Of a stretch of DNA of 64,000 nt, positions 16,599 through 25,860 are shown piece after piece. The stretch spans positions 434,001 to 498,000 of the forward strand of contig NZ_JAAVLW010000001.1 of the NCBI RefSeq assembly GCF_013114835.1. The letters run 5' to 3'. Within the stretch, counting starts at the first letter, position 1; every line of letters begins with the position of its first letter. The notes beneath the pieces are model-generated. The model saw nothing but the letters and a program-made list of their open reading frames with translations. It searched no databases and had not been told where the DNA came from. The position numbers were made by a program, and so were the translations under genes. This DNA is from Bradyrhizobium archetypum (GTDB lineage Bacteria > Pseudomonadota > Alphaproteobacteria > Rhizobiales > Xanthobacteraceae).

Positions 16599-18161
16599 AT
16601 GCGCCGCGCCACCGAAACAAGGACTGAAACAGCAAAGGCTGCCGCGCCGGCCGTCCTTGACGTCATCGAGCGGATCGGAAACGGCGTTCCCCACCCGGTT
16701 CTGATCTTCCTGATCCTGATCGCCGCGACTGCGATCGCATCGCATCTGCTCTATTTGCTCGATGCTGGTGTTTCCTTCCAGGTCATCAACCCGGCGACCC
16801 AAGGCACGGAGACGGTAACAGCCCGCGCCAACAGCCTGCTGACGGCGGAAGGTATCAGGCACGTCTACACGCGGCTGGTGCCCAATTTCATGGGCTTCAG
16901 CGCGGTCGGACTGCTGATCGTTGCCATGATCGGCGTCGGCGTCGCCGAGGAATCGGGCCTCGTCAACGCCTGCATCCGCAAACTGGTCGCCGCTTCACCG
17001 CGCTGGACACTTTCCTACATCCTTGCGTTTGTCGGCATTCTCTCCAGCGTGGCCTCGGATGCGGGTTACCTCATACTGATCCCGCTGGCCGGCACGGCGC
17101 TGATAAGCGTCGGCCGGCATCCGCTGGCGGGCCTTGCGCTTGGCTTCGCCGGCGTAGCCAGCGCCTTCAGTGTCAACATGCTGATCAAGCCGCTTGATGC
17201 CGTCCTCACCGAACTAACCAACGACGCCATTCACATCGTCAACCCGTCACTTTCAATCGAAGTGACTGCCAATTTATGGTTCTCGATTGTGTCTGTCGTC
17301 GTATTGACGATCGTGATTGCCCTGACAACCGAGCGGATTATCGAACCACGCCTCGGCCCGTATCGCGAGGACCAGGCCAGCGCAGCGCTGGCTCCTCACG
17401 AGAGCGGGCAACTCTCCGATCGGGAGACGCGCGGCTTGCGCTATGCAGCCGCAGGCCTGGCAAGTATCACGCTGGTGTTCTGCCTGCTGACGCTACCGCC
17501 ATGGGCTCCTCTTCGTGATCCCGCGACCGGCGCGCTGGTTGGAAATTCGCCATTCATGAACGGGCTGATCGGTGTTGTCATGACGTTGTTCCTGGTTACG
17601 GGCATCGCCTACGGAATCGGCGCAGGAACGATCCGACACGCCACCGATGTCATCGATGCCATGACGAAGGCGGTCTCCGGCATGGGCGGCACGATCCTGC
17701 TGTTCGTGGTCATCAGCCAGTTCGTCGACTATTTCACTTACAGCAACATTCCGACGCTGCTTGCGGTCAGGTTGGCCGATACCTTGAAGGATGCCAGCGT
17801 CGGCCCGCTCTGGCTGTTGCTGGGTCTTGTTCTGGTGGTCGCCATTCTCGATCTGGTCTTCACGCCGGCCATTGCCACATGGGCGATCTTTGCGCCCGTC
17901 TTCGTCCCGCTGTTCGTGCAGTTCGCCGTCGACCCGGCAGCGGTGCTGGCCGCTTACCGAGTTGGAGACGGGCCGATGAATTCCATCACCCCGCTCAATC
18001 CCTACTTCGCGCTCGTCGTCGGGTTCGCCCAGAAGTACGACCGGCATGCAGGCGTTGGCACCGTTATCGCTCTGATGCTGCCTTATGTGTTCTGGATGTC
18101 AGTGCTTTGGATACTTCTTTTCATCGCCTGGTACCTTTCCGGCCTTCGCTGGGGCGTGTAG
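16599..18161 (+). CDS. AbgT family transporter (p-aminobenzoyl-glutamate type)
   Basis: 520 residues with about eleven membrane segments. Family landmarks are GNGVPHP near the start, SSVASDAGYLILIPL, the long hydrophilic loop rich in Asn before DPATGALVG, and YRVGDGPMNSITPLNPYF near the end. E. coli AbgT imports p-aminobenzoyl-glutamate; Neisseria MtrF and Alcanivorax YdaH have been tied to sulfonamide efflux. No abgA/abgB hydrolase is adjacent. It starts 92 bp after the DUF1269 gene with an AGAAGG ribosome site. Confidence 0.92.
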   Translation: MRRATETRTETAKAAAPAVLDVIERIGNGVPHPVLIFLILIAATAIASHLLYLLDAGVSFQVINPATQGTETVTARANSLLTAEGIRHVYTRLVPNFMGFSAVGLLIVAMIGVGVAEESGLVNACIRKLVAASPRWTLSYILAFVGILSSVASDAGYLILIPLAGTALISVGRHPLAGLALGFAGVASAFSVNMLIKPLDAVLTELTNDAIHIVNPSLSIEVTANLWFSIVSVVVLTIVIALTTERIIEPRLGPYREDQASAALAPHESGQLSDRETRGLRYAAAGLASITLVFCLLTLPPWAPLRDPATGALVGNSPFMNGLIGVVMTLFLVTGIAYGIGAGTIRHATDVIDAMTKAVSGMGGTILLFVVISQFVDYFTYSNIPTLLAVRLADTLKDASVGPLWLLLGLVLVVAILDLVFTPAIATWAIFAPVFVPLFVQFAVDPAAVLAAYRVGDGPMNSITPLNPYFALVVGFAQKYDRHAGVGTVIALMLPYVFWMSVLWILLFIAWYLSGLRWGV

Positions 18162-18195
18162 CTAGAACAGCGAAGATTGAGGGCGAGACGACGGG

Positions 18196-19236
18196 CTAGA
18201 GCGTGCGGAGCTTGGGCTGTTCCGGCCCGCCGAGCAGATCGGCAATCCAGCGGCTCGACGGATGCTGCGCGCAGAAGGTGAGCATGGCGAGCGTCATCGG
18301 CACGCCAATGAAGGTGCCGAACAGGCCCCACAGGAATGTCCAGAAGAAAATTGCGAACAGCACGACAACGGGCGAAATCGACAGCATGCTTCCCGCGAGT
18401 CGTGGCTCGATGTAGCTGCCGACCGCGAACTGAATGATGTTCAGGCAGATAAAGACGCCGAGCACCGCCGGCCAGCTCTCGAACTGCGTCATCGCCAGCA
18501 AGGTCGGAAACAGCGTCGCGACGAACGGGCCGATGAACGGAATGTAGTTGAGCACGAAAGCGATCACGCCCCACTCGAATGCGAATGGAAGTCCGGCGAT
18601 CCAGACGAAAGCGCCGACCAGCAGGCCGGTGACGGCACTCATCATCGTCCGCACCAGCAGGAATTTTCTGAATTTCGCAGCCGTCGCCACGCTGCCGTCG
18701 AGCAGCACGCGGGCAGCGCCAGCGTTTTCGAGTTGCTCGATCTTTCGCCTGATGTTCTCGACTTCGAGAAGTCCTAGCATGACGTAAACCAGCGCAATCA
18801 TCCAAAAGCTGAACGTGGTATTGACGCGGGCGGTGACATATTGCATTGCGCGCAGCAGCCAGCCCACGTTGAAGTGTTCGGCCCACAGCCCCGCGAGCGA
18901 GACGCCGTGGCCGTCCAGCCACGTCACAGTCGCAGCATAGAGCGCCTGGTACCGCGTGAGGTCCGCGACCAGCGATTGCCCGACGCGACCAAAGCCCCAA
19001 GCGGCGAGCGAAGCGAAGCTGAGGCAGACGGCCACGGTGGCGACGACGGTGATCGCCAGTGCCGCGAGCTTCGGTATCCAGGACTGCAGCCGCTTCTGTA
19101 CCGGCCACACGATCGCGATAATGAAAAACGCCGCTGCAAGCGGCGCGAACACTCGGCTCGCCTGCGCCAGCGTCGCGAAAACCAGCACCGCCGCGATGAT
19201 CCCGCTCGTGATGTTCAACCCGAAGCGTATCCCCAT
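18196..19236 (-). CDS. AI-2E/PerM family permease
   Basis: 346 residues, seven to eight hydrophobic segments. Family signs: N-terminal LAAAFFIIAIVWPVQKRL, a central soluble helix region, and NYIPFIGPFVATLFPTLLA followed by FGTFIGVPMTLAML near the end. The family includes TqsA (AI-2 export) and Na+/H+ antiporters, so substrate is open. AAGGAG lies 7 nt before the ATG at 19236; longer frames to 19333 have no such site. It converges on the AbgT gene with a 34-bp gap and diverges from the caspase-like gene. Confidence 0.9.
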   Translation of the reverse strand: MGIRFGLNITSGIIAAVLVFATLAQASRVFAPLAAAFFIIAIVWPVQKRLQSWIPKLAALAITVVATVAVCLSFASLAAWGFGRVGQSLVADLTRYQALYAATVTWLDGHGVSLAGLWAEHFNVGWLLRAMQYVTARVNTTFSFWMIALVYVMLGLLEVENIRRKIEQLENAGAARVLLDGSVATAAKFRKFLLVRTMMSAVTGLLVGAFVWIAGLPFAFEWGVIAFVLNYIPFIGPFVATLFPTLLAMTQFESWPAVLGVFICLNIIQFAVGSYIEPRLAGSMLSISPVVVLFAIFFWTFLWGLFGTFIGVPMTLAMLTFCAQHPSSRWIADLLGGPEQPKLRTL

Positions 19237-19319
19237 GCCGGGCTCCTTCGATCTCCAGCAACCCGAGATTGTCAGGGTCATCGGGCCGCGGCAAGCGCGC
19301 CGTCGACGTCGAAGCAAGC

Positions 19320-19333
19320 GTGACCGGCGTCAC
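19320..19333. promoter_or_regulatory. Inverted repeat GTGAC-N4-GTCAC
   Basis: A perfect 5-bp inverted repeat with a 4-bp spacer lies in the 171-bp gap between the divergent PerM-like and caspase-like genes, 84 bp upstream of the PerM-like start. It looks like a dimeric repressor or activator site. No matching regulator gene is nearby. Confidence 0.35.
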
Positions 19334-19407
19334 GTACTGCAGGGAATACGCGCATTAGCGTCCCCACCGCAAAATCTCGCAACCGAGATTCACTCGAGGA
19401 GGCCGCC

Positions 19408-21018
19408 GTGTCCCGTTTTAAGTCACCGCTGCTATGCGCCGGTCTGCTGGCGAGCCTGCTCGGCTTCGCTACCGGCGCCGCTTTCGCCGAAGCCCCGAAC
19501 GTCGACATCCGCAACGGCATGCAAGCGCCACCCGCGGACCAGCGCATTGCACTGGTCATCGGCAACTCGAACTACCAGACCGCGCCAAAACTCGCCAACC
19601 CCGGCAACGATGCGCAATCGATGGCGCAAATGTTGAACTCGGCGGGGTTCGAGGTGACGCAGGCGACCGACCTGACGCGCGGCGACATGGTCAGGGTCCT
19701 GCAGGATTTCTCCGCCAAGGTCGCCGAGCGCGGCCCCGGCACTGTCGCCATGATCTATTATGCCGGCCACGGCGTGCAGGTCGCGGGCGAGAATTATCTG
19801 CTTCCGGTCGATGCCAGAATCTCCTCGCCGTCCGATCTCGACGGCAATTCGCTGCGCCTGGTCGACGTGATGGGCACGCTGGAATCGATCCCGAGCCGGA
19901 TGCGCATCGTCGTGCTCGACGCCTGTCGCAACAATCCGTTCCCGGAAGTCAACGACGCCGGGCGCGGTCTTGCGATCGTCGATGCGCCGCGAGGCTCGAT
20001 CGTCGGCTACTCGACCGCGCCGGGCATGGAAGCGCAGGATGGCGACGGCAATCACAGCCCGTATACCTCGGCCTTCCTGAATATCGCGCGCGAACCGAAC
20101 CTGCCGATCGAGCAATTGTTCAAGCGTGTCCGGCTCGAGGTGAACAACCGCACTGACGGCCGGCAGACGCCGTGGGAAAGCTCATCGCTGACGAGCGATT
20201 TTTACTTCTTCGGCGACACCGCCGTCGCCGCCGGCCGCGCGCCGGATCGCACCCCGATCATGCAGGTAGCGTCGAACCTGCCGTCGCGATCGGTGCGCCA
20301 GGCCTACGACTACGTGCTGTCCGAAGGTTCGCCGGAGTATTATGAGGAGTTCATCCGGCTCTACCCGCACGACCCGCTGTGCGACCACATCCGCGCGCTG
20401 CTCGGCAACCTCCAGCTGGCCAAGGCGTGGCACAAGGCGGTGCTCGCGAACTCTCCGTTCGCCTACAAGACGTTCCACGACGCTTTCTCCCACAGCCCTT
20501 ACGCCAAATCGGCATTGAAGCTTCAGGATGCGCCAAAGGCCATTCCCCTGATGCAGTTCACGCATCTGGCCAAGCAGTCGCCGAACTTCAAGCCGGCGAA
20601 CATCGGCAATACGCCCGCGCTTGGCATCTCGAAGGGCAATCTTGGTGCCCAGGCCCACATGCCGATGACGACGAAGATCTTCACGCTGCCCGCAAAAGGC
20701 ATGAATACGAATAATCCGATCAACGGCGGCATCAACAACGGCAAGGTTGGCAAGATCACGGGCCTGCCTGGCAAAGCCAATTCCATGCCTATCAATGCGG
20801 GCAAGAGCGGCGGCAACATCGGCAAAGTTACGCTGCCCGGCAGGGTCCATAACCATCCGATACGGGTCACCAAGCCCGTCATGACGAGCAAGCCCATGAT
20901 GACTACCGCGCCGCGTCACTTCAGCAGCCACATGGGTGGCGGAGGTTTTAGCCAGCGCCTCGCCGGCCCGGCCCGCAGTTCATTCGGCGGATCGTTCGGC
21001 GGCTTCAGGCGCCGATGA
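19408..21018 (+). CDS. Exported caspase-like (peptidase C14) protein
   Basis: 536 residues. A clear signal peptide (LLCAGLLASLLGFATGAAFAEA) leads into a caspase-fold domain of about 230 residues: RIALVIGNSNY, IYYAGHGVQV with the catalytic His, LLPVDA, and VVLDACRNNPF with the catalytic Cys. A helical middle part follows (YDYVLSEGSPEYYEEFI). The tail of about 170 residues is rich in Asn, Gly, Lys and Met with no acidic patches. The start is GTG at 19408 with GAGGAGG upstream. Bacterial metacaspase-like proteins are mostly uncharacterised; the export signal places this one outside the cytoplasm. A bidirectional terminator follows. Confidence 0.9.
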   Translation: MSRFKSPLLCAGLLASLLGFATGAAFAEAPNVDIRNGMQAPPADQRIALVIGNSNYQTAPKLANPGNDAQSMAQMLNSAGFEVTQATDLTRGDMVRVLQDFSAKVAERGPGTVAMIYYAGHGVQVAGENYLLPVDARISSPSDLDGNSLRLVDVMGTLESIPSRMRIVVLDACRNNPFPEVNDAGRGLAIVDAPRGSIVGYSTAPGMEAQDGDGNHSPYTSAFLNIAREPNLPIEQLFKRVRLEVNNRTDGRQTPWESSSLTSDFYFFGDTAVAAGRAPDRTPIMQVASNLPSRSVRQAYDYVLSEGSPEYYEEFIRLYPHDPLCDHIRALLGNLQLAKAWHKAVLANSPFAYKTFHDAFSHSPYAKSALKLQDAPKAIPLMQFTHLAKQSPNFKPANIGNTPALGISKGNLGAQAHMPMTTKIFTLPAKGMNTNNPINGGINNGKVGKITGLPGKANSMPINAGKSGGNIGKVTLPGRVHNHPIRVTKPVMTSKPMMTTAPRHFSSHMGGGGFSQRLAGPARSSFGGSFGGFRRR

Positions 21019-21037
21019 GCAAGCTTCGGACAATGCA

Positions 21038-21067
21038 AAACGGGCAGAGCGCATGCTCTGCCCGTTT
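21038..21067. terminator. Bidirectional terminator between caspase-like and dehydratase genes
   Basis: A perfect 13-bp inverted repeat (AAACGGGCAGAGC, loop GCAT, GCTCTGCCCGTTT) sits between two convergent stops at 21018 and 21086. U-tracts form on both strands, so it can end both transcripts. Confidence 0.85.
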
Positions 21068-21085
21068 CAGTTTGAGATGAGATGA

Positions 21086-22075
21086 TCAGGCAACCAGCCT
21101 GGCGAACAGGTCCGCGTCGACATTGCCGCCCGAGAGCACGATGACAACATTCTTGCCCTTCGCGTCGATCCGGCCGGCCAGCAGCGCAGCGAGACCGACG
21201 GCGCCGCCCGGCTCGACCACCAGCTTCAATTCGCGGTACGCATAGGCGACCGCCGCGCCGACTTCCTCGTCGGATGCGGTCACGCCATTTGCCAGCAGCT
21301 TGCTGTTGATCGCGAAGGTGAGTTCGCCCGGCATCGCCGCCATCAGCGCATCGCAGATGGTGCGGCCGGCGGCGTGATGGGCTTCGCGATGGCCGGCGCG
21401 CAGCGACAGGCCGTGATCGTCATAGTCCTTGGGCTCGGCGACGATCACCTGCGCTTGCGGAAATCTTGCCTTCACCGCGGTCGCAACGCCGGCGATCAGG
21501 CCGCCGCCGGACGCCGGCGCCACCACGATATCGGGTGCGAGCCCGAGCGCCGTCATATCCTCGGCGATCTCGCGTCCCGCGGTGCCCTGGCCTGCGATCA
21601 CGAAGGGATCGTCATAGGGGCGCACCAGCGTCGCCCCGCGCTTTGCGGCAATCCCGTTGGCGATGGCTTCACGGTCTTCCTTGTCGCGGTCGTAGAGCAC
21701 GATCTCGGCGCCGTAGCCCTTGGTGCGCTCGCGCTTGGTGACGGGAGAGTCGGCCGGCATCACGATGGTGGCCTGCATATTGAGGATCTGCGCTGCCGCC
21801 GCCACGCCCTGGGCATGATTGCCCGACGAGAACGCCACCACCCCGCCGCTGCGCTTGTCCTGCGGGATCGAGGCCAGCTTGTTGAAAGCGCCGCGGAACT
21901 TGAACGATCCGGTCCGCTGCAGCATTTCGGGCTTCAGGAACACCTTGGTCCCGACGCGCTCGTTCAGCACGGGGAATGACAATAGTGGCGTACGCACCGT
22001 GAAGGGCGCAACGACCTTGGCGGCGGCCTCGATATCGGCCGCACCAATGGGTGGATTCTGGACGGGTTCTGGCAT
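21086..22075 (-). CDS. Threonine/serine dehydratase, PLP-dependent
   Basis: 329 residues, fold type II PLP enzyme. The PLP lysine is in TGSFKFRGA; SSGNHAQG holds the phosphate-binding Asn; SGGGLIAG is the glycine loop; LSGGNVD is near the C-terminus. The length matches the catabolic, ACT-less threonine ammonia-lyases (TdcB-like) that turn threonine into 2-oxobutyrate and ammonia. Serine racemase or 3-hydroxyaspartate dehydratase activity cannot be excluded. The ATG at 22075 is preferred to a TTG two codons earlier. Confidence 0.9.
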   Translation of the reverse strand: MPEPVQNPPIGAADIEAAAKVVAPFTVRTPLLSFPVLNERVGTKVFLKPEMLQRTGSFKFRGAFNKLASIPQDKRSGGVVAFSSGNHAQGVAAAAQILNMQATIVMPADSPVTKRERTKGYGAEIVLYDRDKEDREAIANGIAAKRGATLVRPYDDPFVIAGQGTAGREIAEDMTALGLAPDIVVAPASGGGLIAGVATAVKARFPQAQVIVAEPKDYDDHGLSLRAGHREAHHAAGRTICDALMAAMPGELTFAINSKLLANGVTASDEEVGAAVAYAYRELKLVVEPGGAVGLAALLAGRIDAKGKNVVIVLSGGNVDADLFARLVA

Positions 22076-22178
22076 CCGCAATTTGTATCGCGGCTACCGA
22101 CGGGCGGGCAAGACGATTTGGCGTGATCCAAGGCGGCGAAATGTGGTCTTTCGCTACAAATTCGACCCCTCGCCCCCA

Positions 22179-22991
22179 TCAGGCCGCGCGCGCGGCGACG
22201 CGGGGCACCGGTGCCGCCCGCCGCACCGGATCGGCCCAGGTGATGATCTCGAACCGGCCGTCCTCGTGCTCGACCAGCGCGGTGCAGCTTTCCACCCAGT
22301 CGCCGCAATTCATGTAGCGGATGCCGTGCTCGTCGCGGATGGTGGCGTAGTGGATGTGCCCGCAGATCACGCCGTCGGCGCCGTGCCGCCGCGCCTCGCC
22401 AGCCAGCGTCTTCTCGAATGCGCCGATATAGTTGACGGCGTTCTTGACCTTCAGCTTCGCCCATTGCGACAGCGACCAATACGGCACGCCGAACATGCGC
22501 CTGAAGAAGTTGACGAGGCGGTTCATCTGAATGGCGAAGTCGTAGGCCTTGTCGCCGAGATGGGCGAGCCAGCGGGCGTTCTGCACCACGAGATCGAAGA
22601 TGTCACCGTGGATGACGAGGTAGCGCTTGCCGTCGACGCCCTCATGAACGGCGTTTTCCACCACGTCGATGCCGCCGAAATGCGTGCCGTAATAGTTGCG
22701 CAGGAACTCGTCGTGATTGCCCGGCACGTAGACGACCTTGGCGCCCTTGCGCGCCTTGCGCAGCATCTTCTGCACGAAGTCGTTGTGCGATTGCGGCCAG
22801 TACCAGCTCGACTTCAGCGCCCAGCCATCGACGATGTCGCCGACCAGATAGATCGTGTCGGCATCGTGGCTCTTGAGGAAGTCCAGCAAGCGGTCGGCTT
22901 GCGAGCCGCGGGCTCCGAGATGGACATCGGAGATGAACAAGGTGCGAAAGCGCCGTTCCGGGCTTTCTTCACTCACGGAGTCACTACCCAT
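22179..22991 (-). CDS. LpxH-like metallophosphoesterase (UDP-2,3-diacylglucosamine diphosphatase family)
   Basis: 270 residues with the full calcineurin-type metal set: SDVHLG (DxH), GDIVDGW, GNHDE, HGDIFD and GHIH. A helical cap region lies around LAHLGDKAYDFAIQMNRLVNFF. This long LpxH-like form is common in rhizobia, where it may act on lipid A precursors or other phospholipid-like diphosphates. True LpxH function is not proved, since LpxI often does that step in alphaproteobacteria. The 241 bp downstream to 23232 hold no gene I can support. Confidence 0.85.
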   Translation of the reverse strand: MGSDSVSEESPERRFRTLFISDVHLGARGSQADRLLDFLKSHDADTIYLVGDIVDGWALKSSWYWPQSHNDFVQKMLRKARKGAKVVYVPGNHDEFLRNYYGTHFGGIDVVENAVHEGVDGKRYLVIHGDIFDLVVQNARWLAHLGDKAYDFAIQMNRLVNFFRRMFGVPYWSLSQWAKLKVKNAVNYIGAFEKTLAGEARRHGADGVICGHIHYATIRDEHGIRYMNCGDWVESCTALVEHEDGRFEIITWADPVRRAAPVPRVAARAA

Positions 22992-23232
22992 ATCCGTTCC
23001 CTGACAGATTTCTGTGACAGGGCGATGACTGGTTCACGCGACTAATAGCCCCACGAGAATCAATGCCGCGCCCTGCTCTCGCCGATAGCAGCGCGATGCG
23101 ACAGGGAGGCGACATCGTGCCGTCGCCGCGAGGGTTCGTTGCCGGTGTGTCTCGTGAGACACGGGAAGGAACTGACGCATTCAGACCCTTGTGGCCATGG
23201 GCCGTCCACACATGCGCGGGAACGACATGGTC

Positions 23233-24777
23233 CTAGATCCTGCGCCCTGCCCTTTCCCAATAGGGATCGCGCAGGCGGCGCTTGAAAATCTTGCCCGAAT
23301 CTTCCCGCGGCAAATTGGACTGGATCTCGATGTGTTTTGGCACCTTGTAGTCGGCCAGCGAGACCTTGAGCTGGCTGCGGATCGAAGCCAGGTCGAGCAT
23401 TGCCCCCGGCTGCGGCTCCACCACGGCCATCAGCGCCTCGCCGAACTCCGCATCGGGAATACCGAACACTGCGCAATCTTGCACGCCGGCAATCGCGTGC
23501 AAGGCGGCTTCGATCTCGGCGGGATAGATGTTGACGCCGCCCGAGATCACCATGTCGCGCTTGCGGTCGCAGATGAAGACATAACCATCTTCATCGATGT
23601 AGCCGACATCACCCGAGGTGATGAACCCTTCACGATCGATCTCGGCGCGCTTTTCCGGCTTGTTGTGGTAGGTGAAGTCCGGATTGCCCGCGATGCGCGA
23701 ATAGATCTCGCCGATCTCGCCCTGCGGCAGTTCCCTGCCGTCCTCACCGATGAAGCGGAGTTCGGCGCCTGGCGAAATCCTGCCGACCGTGCCGGGCTTC
23801 TTCAGCGCGTCCTCGGAAGTCGCAAACGTAACCGCACCTGACTCGGTCGACCCGTAGAATTCGTAAATGATCGGGCCCCACCAGTCGATCATCGCGCGTT
23901 TGACGTCGGCGGGACACGGCGCGGCGGCATGGATGACATGACGCAACGACGACATGTCGTATTTCTTCCGCACGTCCTCCGGCAGTTTCATCAAGCGAAT
24001 GAACATGGTCGGCACCATGAAGATGGTATCGATCTTCTCGGTCGCGACCACGCGCAAGAACTCTTCCGCATCGAAGCGCGGCATGATCACAAGCGCGCCG
24101 CCGAGGCGGCCGGCGCGCAGGCCGAACGAGTTCGGCGCGGAATGATATAGCGGCCCCGGAAGCAACGCCCGGGCACCCGGCTTGAGGCCGTAGATCAGCG
24201 CACGCATGCGCTCCGCATTGGCGCTTTGCTCCGGTGTCGGCGCAAAGCGGCGCACGCCCTTGGGATGACCTGTCGTGCCCGAGGTGTAGATCATGTTCTG
24301 CGGCTGCGGCACCGCCGGGCCATCATAGCGCGGATACTGCTTCAGCCAGGATTCGAAATCGATCGCGAAACCGGGCGTGGCGAGGTGATCGGGATTGATC
24401 CTGTAATGCGCCAGAATTTCCGGCGGTGTCGGCACGCTGAGCGCGGTAATACCCTCCGGGATTGCCTCGCGCATTTGATGCAGCATGTCGGCATGCGCGA
24501 TCAGCACCGACGTACCCGAATCCCTCAACACATAATTGATCTCTTCCGGCTTGAAGTGCCAGTTGACCGGCACGCCATAGGCGCCGAGCCGCATCGCCGC
24601 ATAGGCCGCTTCGATGAAGGCGATGTCGTTGCGCATCAGCATGGCAACGCTGTCGCCCTGCTTGATGCCGAGCGTCTGTAATCCGGTAGCGATCCGGTCG
24701 GCGCGCTCGGCGACTTCCGCGTGGCTGCGCCGACGCTCGCCACTGATGATGCCGAGGAAGAGTTGGGAGGCTGACAT
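23233..24777 (-). CDS. Acyl-CoA synthetase (ANL superfamily)
   Basis: 514 residues. Adenylation motifs: P-loop MIYTSGTTGHPKG, YGSTE (A5), ITSGDVGYIDEDGYVFICDR (A7-A8), and the C-terminal catalytic Lys in PREDSGKIFKRRLRD. The size and motifs fit fatty or aromatic acid:CoA ligases. It would feed the neighbouring crotonase, dehydrogenase and reductase genes. It is separated from the upstream crotonase by a palindromic repeat of 120 bp. Substrate unknown; an LvaE-like role on a short 4-oxo or 4-hydroxy acid is one possibility. Confidence 0.92.
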   Translation of the reverse strand: MSASQLFLGIISGERRRSHAEVAERADRIATGLQTLGIKQGDSVAMLMRNDIAFIEAAYAAMRLGAYGVPVNWHFKPEEINYVLRDSGTSVLIAHADMLHQMREAIPEGITALSVPTPPEILAHYRINPDHLATPGFAIDFESWLKQYPRYDGPAVPQPQNMIYTSGTTGHPKGVRRFAPTPEQSANAERMRALIYGLKPGARALLPGPLYHSAPNSFGLRAGRLGGALVIMPRFDAEEFLRVVATEKIDTIFMVPTMFIRLMKLPEDVRKKYDMSSLRHVIHAAAPCPADVKRAMIDWWGPIIYEFYGSTESGAVTFATSEDALKKPGTVGRISPGAELRFIGEDGRELPQGEIGEIYSRIAGNPDFTYHNKPEKRAEIDREGFITSGDVGYIDEDGYVFICDRKRDMVISGGVNIYPAEIEAALHAIAGVQDCAVFGIPDAEFGEALMAVVEPQPGAMLDLASIRSQLKVSLADYKVPKHIEIQSNLPREDSGKIFKRRLRDPYWERAGRRI

Positions 24778-24817
24778 TGTCTCTTTCCGATCTGTTGTCG
24801 GGTTTGAATTCGGGCAG

Positions 24818-24937
24818 TCGTTCCGGGTCTCGCGAAGCGAGAACTATGGTGCGCACTTGCGCACCTGAGAACCTCGAGATTCTCAGATATGCAATTGCGC
24901 ACCGTAGTTCGATGCTGCGCATCGCCCCGGAATGACA
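24818..24937. repeat. Palindromic intergenic repeat, family E
   Basis: The outer arms GTCGTTCCGGG and CCCCGGAATGAC pair, with inner pairs GAACTATGGTGCGCA/TGCGCACCGTAGTTC and GAGAACCTCGAGATTCTC. It fills the gap between the acyl-CoA synthetase and the crotonase gene. A related copy lies at 58131-58211. Confidence 0.75.
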
Positions 24938-24941
24938 GGGC

Positions 24942-25760
24942 CTAGTTACCCGCATCCACAAACCGTGGCGCGCGCTTTTCCATGTTGGCGCGCACCGCCT
25001 CGGTCTGGTTGGAGCTGCCGAGCAGCTTCTGCTGCTCGATGGATTCGGCGAGCAGCGCCGGAGCTGGATCGACGGACAGCTTGTTGAGCATGCGTTTCGC
25101 GGCGCGGATCGCGTCGGGACTCTTGCCGGCGATTTCACGCGCGATCTCAAAGGCGGCCGCGCGCGGGTCGTCGCAGATCCGCGTCGCGAGGCCGTAGCCC
25201 ATGGCTTCCTGCGCCGAGAAGATCCGCCCCGTATAGGTCAGCTCGCGCAGGATGTCGTCACGGACGAGGCTTGCAAGGATCGGCGTGCCGGCCATATCGG
25301 GCACCAGCCCCCATTTGATCTCCATGATCGACATCCGTGCGTCGGGCGTGAGGAAGCGCATGTCGGCGCCGAGTGCGAGCTGGAAGCCGCCGCCGAACGC
25401 AACGCCCTGAATCGCGGCAATCACCGGCACCGGAAGCTGGCGCCAGCCCCACACCGCCTGCTGCGGGAAGTTCGCGATGCCATGCGTGCGTGCCGTCAGG
25501 TCACGCTTCTCGCCGCCGGCGATCCCATTGCCGCCGCTCTCCTTCATGGCCTGAAAACGGCCCATGTCGAGGCCGGCGCAGAACGCTCGCCCCTCCCCGG
25601 ACAATACTACCGCGCGGACGCCTTTTTCATGGGCCAGCCGCTCGGTGGCAGCCACCAGCGCCTCAAACATCGCGGCGTCAAGGGCGTTCATCTTGTCCGC
25701 CCGCACCAGCCGGACATCGGCGATGCCGTCCGAAATCGAGATCGAGACGCGCTGCTCCAT
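24942..25760 (-). CDS. Crotonase / enoyl-CoA hydratase family protein
   Basis: 272 residues. Crotonase signs: KMNALDAAMF, the CoA-binding and oxyanion residues in GRAFCAGLDM and QGVAFGGGFQLALGADMRF. It carries EIKWGLVPDMAGT where hydratases have the second catalytic Glu; an Asp or other residue at that spot makes an isomerase, hydrolase or dehalogenase-type activity possible. It is upstream of the acyl-CoA synthetase on the same strand and diverges from the DECR-like gene, sharing a 100-bp promoter region. Confidence 0.9.
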   Translation of the reverse strand: MEQRVSISISDGIADVRLVRADKMNALDAAMFEALVAATERLAHEKGVRAVVLSGEGRAFCAGLDMGRFQAMKESGGNGIAGGEKRDLTARTHGIANFPQQAVWGWRQLPVPVIAAIQGVAFGGGFQLALGADMRFLTPDARMSIMEIKWGLVPDMAGTPILASLVRDDILRELTYTGRIFSAQEAMGYGLATRICDDPRAAAFEIAREIAGKSPDAIRAAKRMLNKLSVDPAPALLAESIEQQKLLGSSNQTEAVRANMEKRAPRFVDAGN

Positions 25761-25860
25761 GAAAATCTCCTCGCTGGTGGCTCTGTTACGGCTTTACAGA
25801 ACGGAATTGTCCGGTTTTAGTCAATCGACCAATTAACAGACAATCCCTTGGGTGGAAACG

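Noticed and set aside
22992..23232. Small genes between the LpxH-like and acyl-CoA synthetase genes
   Set aside because: Short frames here have no ribosome site or motif; the gap looks like promoter and repeat-derived DNA.
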